Shown in pieces: positions 1 through 10,962 of a DNA stretch of 64,000 nt. The notes beneath the pieces are model-generated. The model was not told the origin of the DNA. It was given only the letters and a program-made list of their open reading frames with translations, and did no database searches. Numbering within the stretch: the first letter of the stretch is position 1; every line of letters begins with the position of its first letter. The position numbers were made by a program, and so were the translations under genes. Source of the stretch: Spizellomyces punctatus DAOM BR117 (Eukaryota > Chytridiomycota > Chytridiomycetes > Spizellomycetales > Spizellomycetaceae); contig NW_015971542.1 in the NCBI RefSeq assembly GCF_000182565.1, forward strand, positions 889,736 to 953,735, written 5' to 3'.

Positions 1-143
1 CTATCCTAACGACACTGTTCTGTTTGTATGTATCATGTGGACAACGTTTTCACTCTGCGCATATTTGTGCCAACTTTGGCATAAAATAATCAAAATATGT
101 AGAATCTATATAATGTTACTATGTATTTAATGTCTCTTAGAGT

Positions 144-1629
144 CTATTCCTTAGTGAGATGGGCAACTGGTTCGTCTCCTTCCACCGTGGTCCCACCATC
201 ACCCCAGTCACAATTAGAGCCTGCGACATCGGCAGTACTGTGCCCAGTTCTCACCGATCCTCGGTCATCCCACGCCTGCACTCTTGCAGTCGACTCTTGT
301 ATATCTCTCAGAAACGCTTCTGCAACCATACGGGCATCTTCATAAGAAATGGCAGACCCCTTATTGCTGCTTACGCTTGGGGAACGGGTAAAGGGTGAAG
401 CTGCGTGTGGTCTGGATGAAGAGGATTTTTTTGACATTCGACTTCCTGACCTTCTGAGAGCCGGTGCTGGTGTTGTTCGAGACAAACTAGACGGTGTGTA
501 TTCTAGGTTGGATCTAGGAACGGTAGCTGCAGATTCCAGAAAGGACAGAACCGTGTTAGAAGGGTTGGTAATGTCTGGTGTTCCCGTACTTTCAGAGACT
601 TGTAGTTCCGCACAAATATCAGATTGAAATAATACCTGGATCGCTCTCTGGAAAACTTGTCAACCCCATGAGAGATGAAACCGTTTGAAAGCGACTCGCT
701 AATTCAGCTCGAGCAGCTTCATCGCCTTGTCTTGCTTGTCGCGCTAAACTCTTTACAGAAGATCTGCCTAGACTCGCCCTTTCACTGGCGACATTCCTCA
801 CGGTAGAGGCACGAGACTCTCTGCGTGCCATGTTCGGGGGTCCATGAGGCAGAGGAGTTAAATAGTCTATTGGAGGTGGTGGGAAGAGATGATCGCTCCG
901 CGGCTTCCCGTAGAGCCCGCTCATGGGCGTGCTGTCCTGCTGGAGCATATCGCGATGCGCCCACCAGGCAGCCTGTTTGGCTCTCTCGCGTTTGATGTAG
1001 ATCCAAGCACTCACGATGATAATAGTAATTAGCAATGCGGCCGCTATTTTACGCTCTTAGTATGGTAGTAGTCTGCAATACTTTGAGCTATTTCTTTTAC
1101 CTGCCGTCACTCCTGCTACAATGATGACTATGTTTGAATCGCCATTGTCCTGTGAGCTCGCTGGAGCACTGACTGGTGCAGCTGGCGGCGTCGTACTTGC
1201 CATACTGGCAGTTGCGGTTTGAGTTGTACTAAATCTTGTGCTCATCGTAGTTAAAAGTACAGTGCTAGGGTCAAAGTGGGAGGAGACCTAGGCAGTGTAA
1301 AGAATATGTGGAACCAGGTTTGATCGACCTGCAATCGTCAACACACGACCGTGAACAGCGAGATACTGCGTTCCACAGCACCCAGAATATTCAGCTGGTA
1401 AGCAAACGGCTGCCTCTCCAGTATTACAGACAGCAATTGAGAGTGCAGCCGCTGATGATAAAAGGGTCAATTTTGAGGGAAATCTGAACCGTGCTTCTGT
1501 CAAAATGATCAGCAAATCAAAGGTCCGACTGGTATGTTCCGGGAAGCCAAGGCCATATTGGTCAAATATCAATACAGGCGGTAATTGCTGGGTTACCGAT
1601 AGATTTTGGAGTCCGACAGATGAGATCAT
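144..1629 (-). CDS. single-pass membrane protein with Cys-rich ectodomain (5' end uncertain)
   Basis: Proposed exons: 1345..1629, 1101..1287, 636..1043 and 144..598, with introns of 57, 57 and 37 nt that keep frame. The downstream three exons encode a Ser/Thr/Pro/Ala-rich stalk, one hydrophobic segment (around AGVTAAALLITIIIVSAW) followed by basic residues (IYIKRERAKQ), then a long Ser-rich cytoplasmic tail. This layout resembles fungal wall-stress sensor or WSC-like type I proteins, but no named domain is visible. The upstream exon contributes a cysteine cluster (CNTGEAAVC, SGCCG). It lacks an obvious signal peptide, so the true start is probably further upstream, possibly through a Cys-bearing fragment near 1702..1887. 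The TM and tail exons are fairly secure; the first exon and function are inference. Confidence 0.5.
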
Positions 1630-1899
1630 GGCTTTTTGGCAGAGCAAGACATTGGACGTTCAGTATCAAGAACTTGCGAGGGGACGCACATGGTCGGCGG
1701 CTCAGAAAATTGCGCATACATAGGCGCACGTTTGCAGCGGCTCGGCGCCATGAAGTTTGGCAGCGGTGGGCGGATTTTGACAGCTGCCTTGCGGAGAGCA
1801 GAGCTGCTGTGCCACATGCGCGTTGTCCAGCGTTTGGTCATCAACAACGGAATTGAGAGATTCGATTCTCCGCAAGAAACCGGACAAGGTTATTCATGA

Positions 1900-2540
1900 A
1901 AGTACTATGGTGGGGTATATCGTAGCATATATTAATGGTGCACTGTCGCCGATCTTTGCAAGCCCCAGCCCTTTCCTTCCCTCCCGCGCCCACTAACGTT
2001 GGAAATGCAGACTGTTAAGCGAGTACAAACAGCAGACTCCGACTAGACATCATTCCGCATTCCATTACCCACGTTACAGGAACGTAATACGATATGACGC
2101 CCAGCCCCTTGTAATACTTGCACTCAGACAACGCATTATCAAAACCCACCCGCCTTCTTTGCAACCCCAAGCCCTCTCCTCCCGCTTGCCCTCTCACCCT
2201 CACCCACAGCCCACTTGACTTGCGCGACTGGGTCGGAGGCTTGACTCTCATTGGACCTTCGCATCTCGTTCGATAACTTGGTTGAATAATGGTGTAGAGT
2301 GTCCTTGACTCTCGTTGGACACAATACCTTGTAAGTAGCCGCCATCGACAATATCATTGGACTCGTCAGCAAGACGAGTGGCAGGACGCAGAGTCTGCCT
2401 CCCACACCAGCCGCTGTGGTGGCAAATCATAACAAAGTATTTGCTAGCAAAGAATTCTAGACAGTTTGCGGTTGAGGGACGGTTTGTGAGCCCCGGCGGC
2501 GAGGATACCCGGATGCCTTCACGGAATGTAGTGCCGCTGC
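1900..2540. other. C/T-rich region with fragments, no complete gene
   Basis: The plus strand is strongly pyrimidine-rich at 1965..2000 and 2150..2215. It holds the downstream copy of a direct repeat (2263..2421) but no complete, splice-consistent gene. Short open frames on the minus strand (2139..2405) are the diverged coding sense of the repeat. Confidence 0.4.
2263..2421. repeat. direct repeat copy A (159 bp)
   Basis: This 159-bp block matches 2626..2784 in the same orientation with about 15 mismatches and no gaps by eye (about 90% identity). Its minus strand reads as a hydrophobic peptide with LCVLPLVLLTSPMILS and TRVKDTLHHYS, also present in copy B. It looks like a partial duplication of the coding segment of the neighbouring minus-strand gene. 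Confidence 0.8.
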
Positions 2541-2608
2541 CGGTCAATCCCACGCACTTTCAACTACCCGCGTCTTTCCAGCTTTCCACGCATAAAATGA
2601 TGATGAAG
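2537..2608 (+). repeat. inverted repeat arm 1 (72 bp, coding sense +)
   Basis: These 24 codons on the plus strand encode LPVNPTHFQLPASFQL plus STHKMMMK, exactly the peptide encoded on the minus strand by 3290..3361. The arms differ at seven bases, all at third codon positions and all silent. Confidence 0.85.
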
Positions 2609-2625
2609 TTTGCTCTGCCCGTCGG

Positions 2626-2784
2626 ATCTCGTCCGCTAACTTGGCCGAATAATGGTGTAGTGTGTCCTTGACTCTCGTTGAACACAAAAGCTTGTACGTA
2701 GCCGCCGTCGACAATATCATTGGACTGGTCAGCAAGACGAGTGGTAGGACGCAGAGTCCGACTCCCACACCAGCCGCTGTGGTG
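2626..2784. repeat. direct repeat copy B (159 bp)
   Basis: Same-length partner of 2263..2421, offset by 363 bp. On the minus strand this copy lies in a longer open frame (2544..2906) and encodes the membrane-helix-like LCVLPLVLLTSPMILS followed by TRVKDTLHHYSAKL. It is probably the parental copy because its frame is better kept. Confidence 0.8.
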
Positions 2785-3289
2785 AGGGCCGGATGGGAGT
2801 GGACAAATGCAGCCATTGGTCTAGTGGCGCCCACAGCCCGTACCAGGAGGGGGTGTGGGCTAGGCATCTCGCCTCCCTTCGCAGATGGTTCCGCTGCTGG
2901 AGCCACGGCGGCAACGACTTCGGTGTTTTGATCGCAGTTACGACAGGCTGTGACGAAATCGCTGTGATCTTTTTTGATTTTGGATCTTCTTCTGCCTCGG
3001 TAATTGGATCAGGCTTGATGACCGTGGACACCTCGTTGCTTTGATCGAGAACGACGGCGAACTCTTGTGTCCCACACCCCACCCACACCTGGCCGACAAC
3101 CGGCACCTTGACTCTCACCAACCTCACCCTCCGCTACCCAAACCAACCCCCCGTCCTCCACATCCCATCTTGGATCGGTTGCCGGCTGTTCCACCGGCTT
3201 TCATATGGTTTGTCAACCGATGCCTTTGTTGGCCGCTTCTCATACGGTTTTCCTGCAAATGCGTTCCGAGATTGAGCGACCTTTAACCT

Positions 3290-3361
3290 CTTCATCATCA
3301 TTTTGTGCGTTGAAAGCTGGAATGATGCTGGTAGCTGAAAGTGCGTCGGATTGACCGGCAG
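3290..3361 (-). repeat. inverted repeat arm 2 (72 bp, coding sense -)
   Basis: Reverse-complement partner of 2537..2608. Its 24-codon peptide is identical; the seven differences are all synonymous. The frame continues on both sides on the minus strand (ASEDE before, RLKVAQSRNAF after), so this arm probably sits in its native gene. Confidence 0.85.
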
Positions 3362-3779
3362 CTCATCTTCTGAAGCGACTGGATCGATCACCAGTTGCTC
3401 TCTCTTTTTTTTTCTTGGTTCTCTTCTGCAAGTAGTTTGCCATGGCCTCTTCCACCAACTTTCTCGTGTAGCTCGTAACTGGGGAGGGATTTGATGCGGG
3501 CGTCATGGTGAAAACCGTGCGTTGAGCTGTTGAGTGGTCGCGTAGGTAGACTTGATCATCGGCGGTGACCACGTCTGTCTCGTCATTCGCGGGCGCAGAC
3601 TGTGGGGTGAACGCGAAGGGCTCGACCGTGGACAGGGAATGAGTTGGGGGTGCCGCATTGGCTTTCGACTTTGGTTTCCTCATCGATTTCTTTGGCATGT
3701 CTGAAGAGACGGGAGGTAACAGATGCAGCTGTGCAGGTTGAAGAGAGTAGGAAGATTGACAAATGTAGAAATGTCTCAT

Positions 3780-4636
3780 GGTGGGAATCGAGTTGAACGA
3801 TCAAGAGTAAGAGTTGATGAACGGCGGGAGCGGTTGGGTGGTCGCTTTTTTATGCTTTTCACCAGAGGAATCTGGCCCTGGTGTATTTCTTGACACGCCA
3901 GCTGGGCCAGATTTTTCAACATCTTTTTGCAACTGGCACAAGCTGGGCATAATCAGCTACGTGTCTGACGCACTAGCGGGCCACATTTTAGTTTCGCTAG
4001 GCGAAGGGCAATGATGCAAGTGGCACGAGCGGGCCAACGATGAACCAATCTATCAGCAGCTGGGCCATTGTCGTGGACTAAAGAAATCATCCTCCTTGGA
4101 ACACGTTCAACGTTATACGAGTGTCGGTGTGCGATGGGACGATAGACGATGCCCACCTCCCCTCATCATCCAAGGGCAACATGCAGATTGGTGGTTCTTT
4201 GGGCCGCATCATATCAAAGTTTGCTTTTATAGTTTATTTTGCAGGCGATCTGAAATCGCATGTCCGTGTTTTCATCGAACAACCCAGAGCATAGTATATT
4301 CCATAATGTCAATCGTGGACATGAGATGAAAACGAGAATTCCATGTGCTTGTGGACGAGCGCAAGCGGCGGAGTAGCGAGTGTGCATTGTACGCGCGGCT
4401 ACACACTTGCTCATTCGAAAAGTGGAAGAATGGAAGAATTTAGACCTTTAGCAACGCAGTCCCCTTTGGTACCACCCACGGTCGTCCTCCCCTACGGGTT
4501 ATAGTAAATTGCCAAACATCACACAGATTGGAGAAGTCTCCGTGCAGCAGATCTTTGGGCCCTTGACTTGTGGACGATGGGGACCCTCAACCAAAACTTT
4601 AATAATCCTGCGGACGACATGTGTAGCTGGCAAAAC
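3780..4636. other. gene-poor spacer
   Basis: I see no convincing coding exon on either strand, only short open frames without splice context or family resemblance. The DNA is mixed composition with no clear repeat. Confidence 0.5.
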
Positions 4637-4894
4637 CTAAAGCCAAAACAAGTCTACAATTGCCAATGATCTACGGGTAAACCATCTTTTCAGAATACAT
4701 TTCGTTGTTGCCGCGAACCAAGTTGAGCTCATCGACTGCTGCTCTCCCCCCTGCGCAATCCTTTCCTTTGCTTGCTTTTCAAATCTCTCCAAAGGCTGAA
4801 TGGATTCATGCCTCGCAATGGAACGCTCATGCATCGCCATGCAATCGCTATGCCATTTCAACAAGGTTTTAAACTCAATATCTCCATAAAACAT
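4637..4894 (-). CDS. possible small hypothetical protein or exon
   Basis: An 85-codon open frame starting at MFYGDIEFKTLLKW has a hydrophilic, helix-like composition (HERSIARHESIQPLERFEKQ). An in-frame stop lies just upstream, so it could start here, and a spliceable donor near its end was not resolved. It lies divergent to the arrestin gene, about 275 bp from its start. No family was recognised; it may be chance. Confidence 0.2.
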   Translation of the reverse strand: MFYGDIEFKTLLKWHSDCMAMHERSIARHESIQPLERFEKQAKERIAQGGEQQSMSSTWFAATTKCILKRWFTRRSLAIVDLFWL

Positions 4895-5170
4895 CCCCAA
4901 CCGTCAGAAACCTACATCCACAAAATAAACAAACAAAAACAGTAAATAAAAACCAACCTCCGTTTGACACAAACTCGCCGCTGGTCAAATTTTGAACGAT
5001 TACCTGATCATACTGTGCCACTTTGGGGTGGCACAGTGCACAGCGGGGACCTCTTGCTCTCGATGAGCGTGTTTTTTATAGGTTTTTTACCTTGCAAATC
5101 TCTTGAGCATCACGGAAATCTCTCCAGAAGAACTACAAGATTTGAGCTGGTTGGGTGTCATCCTCTGGAG

Positions 5171-7565
5171 ATGGGTGGACCCCGCTTATCCGTTCAGCTG
5201 GAGCGAGGGCGAACCCCGCACTTTGCAGGAGAGATTATGAAAGGTGCGTGCATGTCCTCCAGATATTGAACGGAGAGTTTAGCCAACTGACACGATTGAC
5301 AGGCCGGGTGATTCTCGACTGGCAGAAAGGAGGTCCTGTCAAGTATGTGCGTCTACGGTGTGTGGGCGCCGTTCAATTGACTGGAAAGGCAAAGCCTGAT
5401 CTGTAAGTTTTGAAGCGGAAACGAATGGGAAGCACGTTGGTGCGGGAGGGTAGCAGATGTGAGACAACGTCGGACTTTGCCTGTGGGTGGTGGAGGGCGA
5501 CTGCCACTGCAGATACAGTCACGCTCAAAATAGCGATCTGCAATCTGCGGTCTCTCCAAAACGTATCACAAGCAAGCGTACTGATATCTCACCCCCTTTC
5601 AGTGCGGAGATTATACGAACCCTTGACGCAGCGGAGCGAACACGCCTGCTCATGTACTACGAGAAGATTATATGGGGAAAGCGCGCCAATACAAACACGC
5701 TTGGGGAGAACATTTTTGACGTGGCAACGATGCCATCGGGAAAGCAGATCTTTCCTTTTGAGTTTCCGCTCGTGCGGAAAGATCCTGGTATGGAGTTGGT
5801 GCTGCCTTCCTCGTTTCAGGTATGAATGTGCACTGTGAAAGTGTTGCTCTCTTGGGTTCATTTTGGATGATGGCCTGATTTTTTCGACTTTTTATTAGAA
5901 CTGGAAGATTGCAATTGTATATTTTGTACATGTGGAAATAGTCCGGCCATGGCCTCGCAAAGATTACTCTTCCTTTTATCCGTTTCACGTTGCTTGCCTC
6001 AACGATACGAATGATCCTCTATACCATCAACCGCAGGCGATCACGCGGGGGATTGACGTGGGCTTACTAGGCCTTTTTCTCAAGGGGACAATAGAGGCCC
6101 GCGTCAGCATCCCTCGAAAGGCCTATTGCAAAGGTATAAATGGGCACGAAGGACGATATCAGCGAACTTGACTATCATTTGCTGACCTCCTTATGCACTT
6201 GCAGGCGACACAATTCCCATCCGTTTGGAAATTAATCACATGGGCAACGTCAAGCACGTAACGGGCGTCCACATCTCGCTTGTCAGATATATTCGATGGA
6301 GATATCCTACGCGAGGCATGGGCTATGCCGTCGATCCATTTATCCCTCATTCAACATTTTCCCCCGCAAAAGTAGCGAGAATTCGACATGTATACGAGCC
6401 TCTTGATATAGCGCCCGGTGACGTGGACGTTGACCTTACGGTGGACTACTTCATTGACCCGATACGACGAGAGAGAGGGACCAAGAAAAAGGCTACCCTC
6501 AATCCTGACACGCCACTTGCGTTGCATTACTCGGATGACTTTCCTTGGAGTAGTTTGGGGCGGGACGATGACGTAGTAAGGGTGTCCTATGAGCTACAGG
6601 TCCAATTGAGAATAGGACGCAGTGATGCTCGAAGTATGAATAAGAGTGTCGATGATGATACTGCATCTCTCGAACATCTTCCAAATGGAAAGTCGGACGA
6701 GATGGGGTCTAGCGACGAAGAGAAGCGGAAAGTAGACCATGTTGTCAAGTCTCTAGCAGACGGGATGTTGAGCGGTGGACGTAAATCCTTGGAGTTTAGT
6801 TTCCCCATCGTAATAGGAACAATCCCTCTCAGGGAAACTTTGGCGGAGCCTCCTCGACGACCATCGACGAGAAGCACCGTACGCACAAATCGGAGCAGGT
6901 CTACATCTGTGCCCAGACGACGGCGAAGAAACACCATTTCTGGAGGGTCTGATCGCATGTCTCTATCAAGTCGGCCTAGTACACAGAATTCATCAACGTC
7001 CACTGAAAGTCGCCCGCGAGCATCCTCGGAAATAAAGGGACAACTCTCGATAAAGACTCAACGACAGAATACCTCATCCCCACTCCCGTCACGCCACCCG
7101 TCAAGTGCCTCCGCTTCAAGCTCTGCCCTCCATCTTCTTCCTCCCCGTCCCATTCCACGATCTTTTGCACCGACCTCCCCATCTCTAGACAATATCATGA
7201 GCGCTTCAACCGACACTTCCAACGTCTCTAGTCCTAGTATTTGCGCGCACTGCTCGTCGCACATGCGAACGACCTCAAATGGTTCCATCCGCAGTTGTAG
7301 CGGGGAGAGTACGTCACCAAGTACGCCCTCTCCTTCCGCCCCCCCGGCTCACTTGGTGCTCACACCTCCACCCGATAAGAATGCATATGCTCTCGCAGCG
7401 GAACAATCGAGCGTGCGATCTACGGGTTCTACTTATCAGAATCCTACTGCGTCAAGTTCCGCAGTTCATCGTGATGCTTCCACAAACGGGACAAGAGGAG
7501 TTGATGCAATAGACGAACCATGGCTTCCTGTAGAGCCACCACCCCCTTATTCGGAATACTCATAA
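5171..7565 (+). CDS. alpha-arrestin (ART/Rod1-like ubiquitin-ligase adaptor)
   Basis: Exons 5171..5243, 5303..5402, 5603..5819, 5899..6133 and 6205..7565 give 661 residues. The N-terminal arrestin fold is clear (RTPHFAGEIMKGRVILDW, then KYVRLRCVGAVQLTGKAKP). It is followed by the arrestin C domain (VRPWPRKDYSSFYPF, IEARVSIPRKAY, IPIRLEINHMGNVKHVTGV). The tail is a long Ser/Pro-rich region with a basic patch (SVPRRRRRN), ending in PPPPYSEYS. That supplies a PPxY motif, the docking site for Rsp5/NEDD4-type HECT ligases. Alpha-arrestins recruit such ligases to plasma-membrane transporters for endocytosis; the cargo here is unknown. The start is the first in-frame ATG compatible with the arrestin fold; intron 2 (200 nt) is longest and could hide a small exon. 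Confidence 0.9.
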
Positions 7566-7772
7566 TTTTTTTCTTTTGTTCGTCACCCCGCACATGCTTG
7601 CCAAAATCTATGCGGATTCATGTTACATTCTTACAATTCCCCAGAAGGTTTATATAAATTCATGTAATACATTTTGATTGTTTGACAAAGATGTACACAA
7701 GTGGCGTGAGCTGATCATTCTAATTTCGCATCCAATATTAACACAGTAAATGTATATACATAAAAATATCTT

Positions 7773-10632
7773 TTAAGCAACAACAAACGACCCATTCTCA
7801 AAGCGCACTGCGTTGGTCACGGGTATACCCCATTGGACAGCTCTCTGAGTACGATCCAGTCCGGCCAATGCATACAAAGCTTCCACTATCCCACCTACAC
7901 CTTCCCCAGCTACCAGCCCCGACGCGACGGCGTAGCAATATAGCTCATGCGATGTCGGGGATCGTCTCTTCCAGAAAAAAGTGATCAGAGCTCCTGTAAA
8001 CATCGCGAGACCAATGTATGGTTGCGGGTTTACAAGGGCGATTCCGAATGCTATTCACAGCCAATGGAACCATCATTAAATGGTGGTCAGGTTGCATAAA
8101 TGAAACCTTTCAAACCTTACCACTTAAACTCGGCAAAAATTGTCTAAAATTTGGTCTGACCAGATTATACTTTACAATTGTAAACACGATGCAGATAATC
8201 AACATCGCTAGACTCATCCATGCTGCCGATGCAGGGACCGTCTTGTCGATCCCTGACGTAAGAGCAACGGAAACTGCGGTCCAGGATGCAACAGCAGGTG
8301 CTTCAAATTCGCATGTTTGCCCAGGAACAGGCATCCGAAGAATGCAAGGATACGATGTTCCGAATAAGATGAAAAGCCCGACGGAGAGGAACACCGCTGC
8401 CAAACTTGCAAGGGCTTGCGCAAGGAATTGGGCTCGTGGTGGTGATCGGAGGAGATGTGCGGTCTTTAAATCCTCTACCATGTCGACCTGGTCAAAGGGG
8501 AGAAAATTTAACCATGACTGATTTTCAAAAACGACCGAGTCCATTTTTCGACTAACCGTTTGGGAGGCACACGCAGCAGCAACATTCCCAGCAATCAAAT
8601 TGGTCTTCAAAGCCTGGCGCATATCGGAATGACGAAAAGCCGCAAAAATGAATTGGGTCGTTTTTCCAATCGCTCCTGTCGGGTTGATATCTGTCTCTCC
8701 TGCAGCTTGTAAGCCTACAAACGCCAGTAAGAAGCCGAGTATAATGGCAATAAGGCCTTCATAAACTGCGAGACCAAACTGCCAGGTCAAAATCCTAAAG
8801 ACACAGAAATCAGCCAGTGGTTTGACATGCCCCTTGTGTGTGCCCCTAACACGTACGCTGTGGTGAAAACTGTGGATACTAATAACCCTGTTCCCCACCA
8901 TAAAGCTGGGACACGCTCATGGGGCAGCGTCGGATCTTCCTCCTCCGAATGTTCATCCGCGGGATCAGCATGCACCATTCCTTCTCCAAACACCTGCTCC
9001 CGCTTTTCGTCGGTCGAAACTTTCGCAGGTGCGACTTCTTCGCTGTTCACTCTGGTCATTGGATAGGATGACCCAGTTGATCCTTTCCTGGTTATCTTGG
9101 CCGCTGCTTTTATCCCGCCCTTGGTTTCCTGAAATAATCCTGTAAACCCCCGCGCGAGCGACTTCCATCGCACACCAAGCTCTGCAAAGCTTGATGCGAT
9201 CATCAACACCACCCCCGGCCAAAGAAGCCAGTATTGAGCCGTCACTTGACGGTTAAACTCTTCTATGGATGTGGTACTGTTGAATTCAGTGTAGTGTGGG
9301 AAACCAAACGCGTTCGTTACGGTCCCGGTTGCAAGAAGGGTGGGGCCTAAATCACCAGCAATAAATGTTTAAGTCTAGGAATTGGGGTGCACGAACAACG
9401 CATCATCACGGATGTGCGACGCACCGATAATAGCCCATGCTGTAACACTTCCCGCAAAGAACGATGTCGCAGTATTCATTCCCACTAGCATCCCCGCGCC
9501 TAGAAACGCCAGCCGAAACTCCAGCCTCCACCGCCACAGCGCGTCAGCAGCCATCAATGGGATCGACCGGGCGGCTTTCCCAATAAAGTATAGAGGATGC
9601 CACTCTAGTAGAACGGGTATCCACCAAGTAATGCATTTTACAGCAAAGGCCAGAACAAAGGATGTAACCAAGATCTTTGCCTTCTTGCCGCTATTCAGCT
9701 CTCCCTCTACGCTGTCATGAAGGGATTTGATAGTCTCAGCCGACACCGTAGCCGATGGGAAGATCAGTTTCTGCTTCAGAACTGCCAATTGGAATATAAT
9801 CAGGATCTCCACACACTTGAGCGTTTTAGCGATTGACCGCAACTTACTAAAGTAACGCCGCAGAGGAATAGCAAAAAACAGCCCATAGTATGCGGCTGCT
9901 AGTGCAAACAATAGAAGCGGAACCACATCTTTGGCAACCGTGTCGCTCATCAACCCTAATCGATAAAGAGCTGGAATGGCTGTCACAAATCCCACAGACA
10001 AGCCTCCCGCGGCTGTCGCGCTACTCTGTACCGTACAGTTCTCCTTTGGTCCAAAGTAACCACCTATTGCCAAAAACCGTAGCTAATGAGATACTATTCA
10101 TTGGTTTTGTCAATGGGATACTTACCACCGAACCTCGGAGACAAAATCCTTGATAATGGCTTTAATATCGCAAACCTATAAAGTACCGAAGATCATCAAT
10201 ACTACAAAAAGTAGGCAGACGCAGGGGATCTTGTCTCAAAAACCATCAATATATCATACCCAACAATAGATCCAAATAAGGATGCTCCAAAGGTCCACCC
10301 CACAGTCAAGCCCAGATACATATTCGAGGCCCCAATTATGGCACCCAATATCGTGCCAACAAAGACCGCGCGGAACGTGAAAGCTTGCTCTTCAACACCA
10401 TTCGTTCCACGCAATGGCGGGTCAAACCCTCCTGGCCTTAGACCTTCACTGTCAATGGATTTTTTCTCCTCCAAGTCTACATATTGCAGGTCTTCTGATA
10501 ATCTGCCTTGGTCGAACTGGGATAGACACAATGAGCATTAAAGATCAGTTATAACCTTGGCTCACTAAAAATTCTCTCAACACGACAATTCACCTGTTTA
10601 TAAGGATGGTAATCTGCAGGTAGAGGCGTCAT
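7773..10632 (-). CDS. OPT-family oligopeptide/metal-chelate transporter
   Basis: Seven exons (10594..10632, 10260..10516, 10126..10175, 9425..10063, 8851..9346, 8121..8794, 7773..8050) encode 810 residues, normal for the family. Signature stretches are NMYLGLTVGWTFGASLFGSI, the GGGYFGPKENCTVQSSATAA segment, AIIGPTLLATGTVTNAFGFP and the C-terminal FGIALVNPQPYIGLAMFTGA. About 14 or more hydrophobic segments are visible. OPT carriers are proton-coupled importers of small peptides or metal-chelate complexes at the plasma or vacuolar membrane; the YSL-like branch handles metal complexes. The substrate cannot be told from sequence. It lies downstream of SUP35 in the same direction, 330 bp from its stop. 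Confidence 0.9.
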
Positions 10633-10962
10633 CGCATAGATCCAAGCAATGCAATCACCATCACGGTCAACGTAGTTTTTGTGCTAAAACGTCAGTCAAG
10701 GGCTGAGCAACGACCGCTTGGATGGCTGAGTCATTCCAGTGGCTGTGAAATCAATAGCCAATATCTTCAGTAACAGGCTGAAGCGCCCTGGTGGTTTAAC
10801 AAGACGAATGATTTCATGCAAAAGATATCCATGGTTGTAATCGCTAATGAGAAAGAACGTCATCACAGCTAAATAAAACAGTCAACACACCCCCCTTCAC
10901 CCTGAATGCAGCTTCGCCCTAATACTAAAATTCTTGATAAATTGGTGGCTATCCAACAGGAT

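Larger units (their letters stand above)
2544..3698 (-). pseudogene. putative disrupted gene of unknown family
   Basis: From MPKKSMRKPKS (3698) a lysine-rich N-terminus runs to a poly-A tract (minus-strand A9 near 3408..3416). There the frame shifts into the one carrying PVNPTHFQLPASFQL (3290..3361) and AFAGKPYEKRPTK. A further frame (3000..2906) leads into the open frame 2544..2906 with one membrane-helix-like stretch. I could not join these pieces with in-phase GT-AG introns, so either the gene is decayed or splice sites were missed. The inverted and direct repeats at the same place support rearrangement. The product has no recognisable domain. Confidence 0.4.

Noticed and set aside
1636-1899. 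Overlapping plus open frames near 1.6-1.9 kb
   Set aside because: No domain, weak start context and they oppose the likely minus-strand Cys-rich exons.
6499-7288. Minus-strand open frames over the arrestin tail
   Set aside because: They are shadows of the Ser/Arg-rich coding sequence; codon pattern and PPxY ending support the plus strand.
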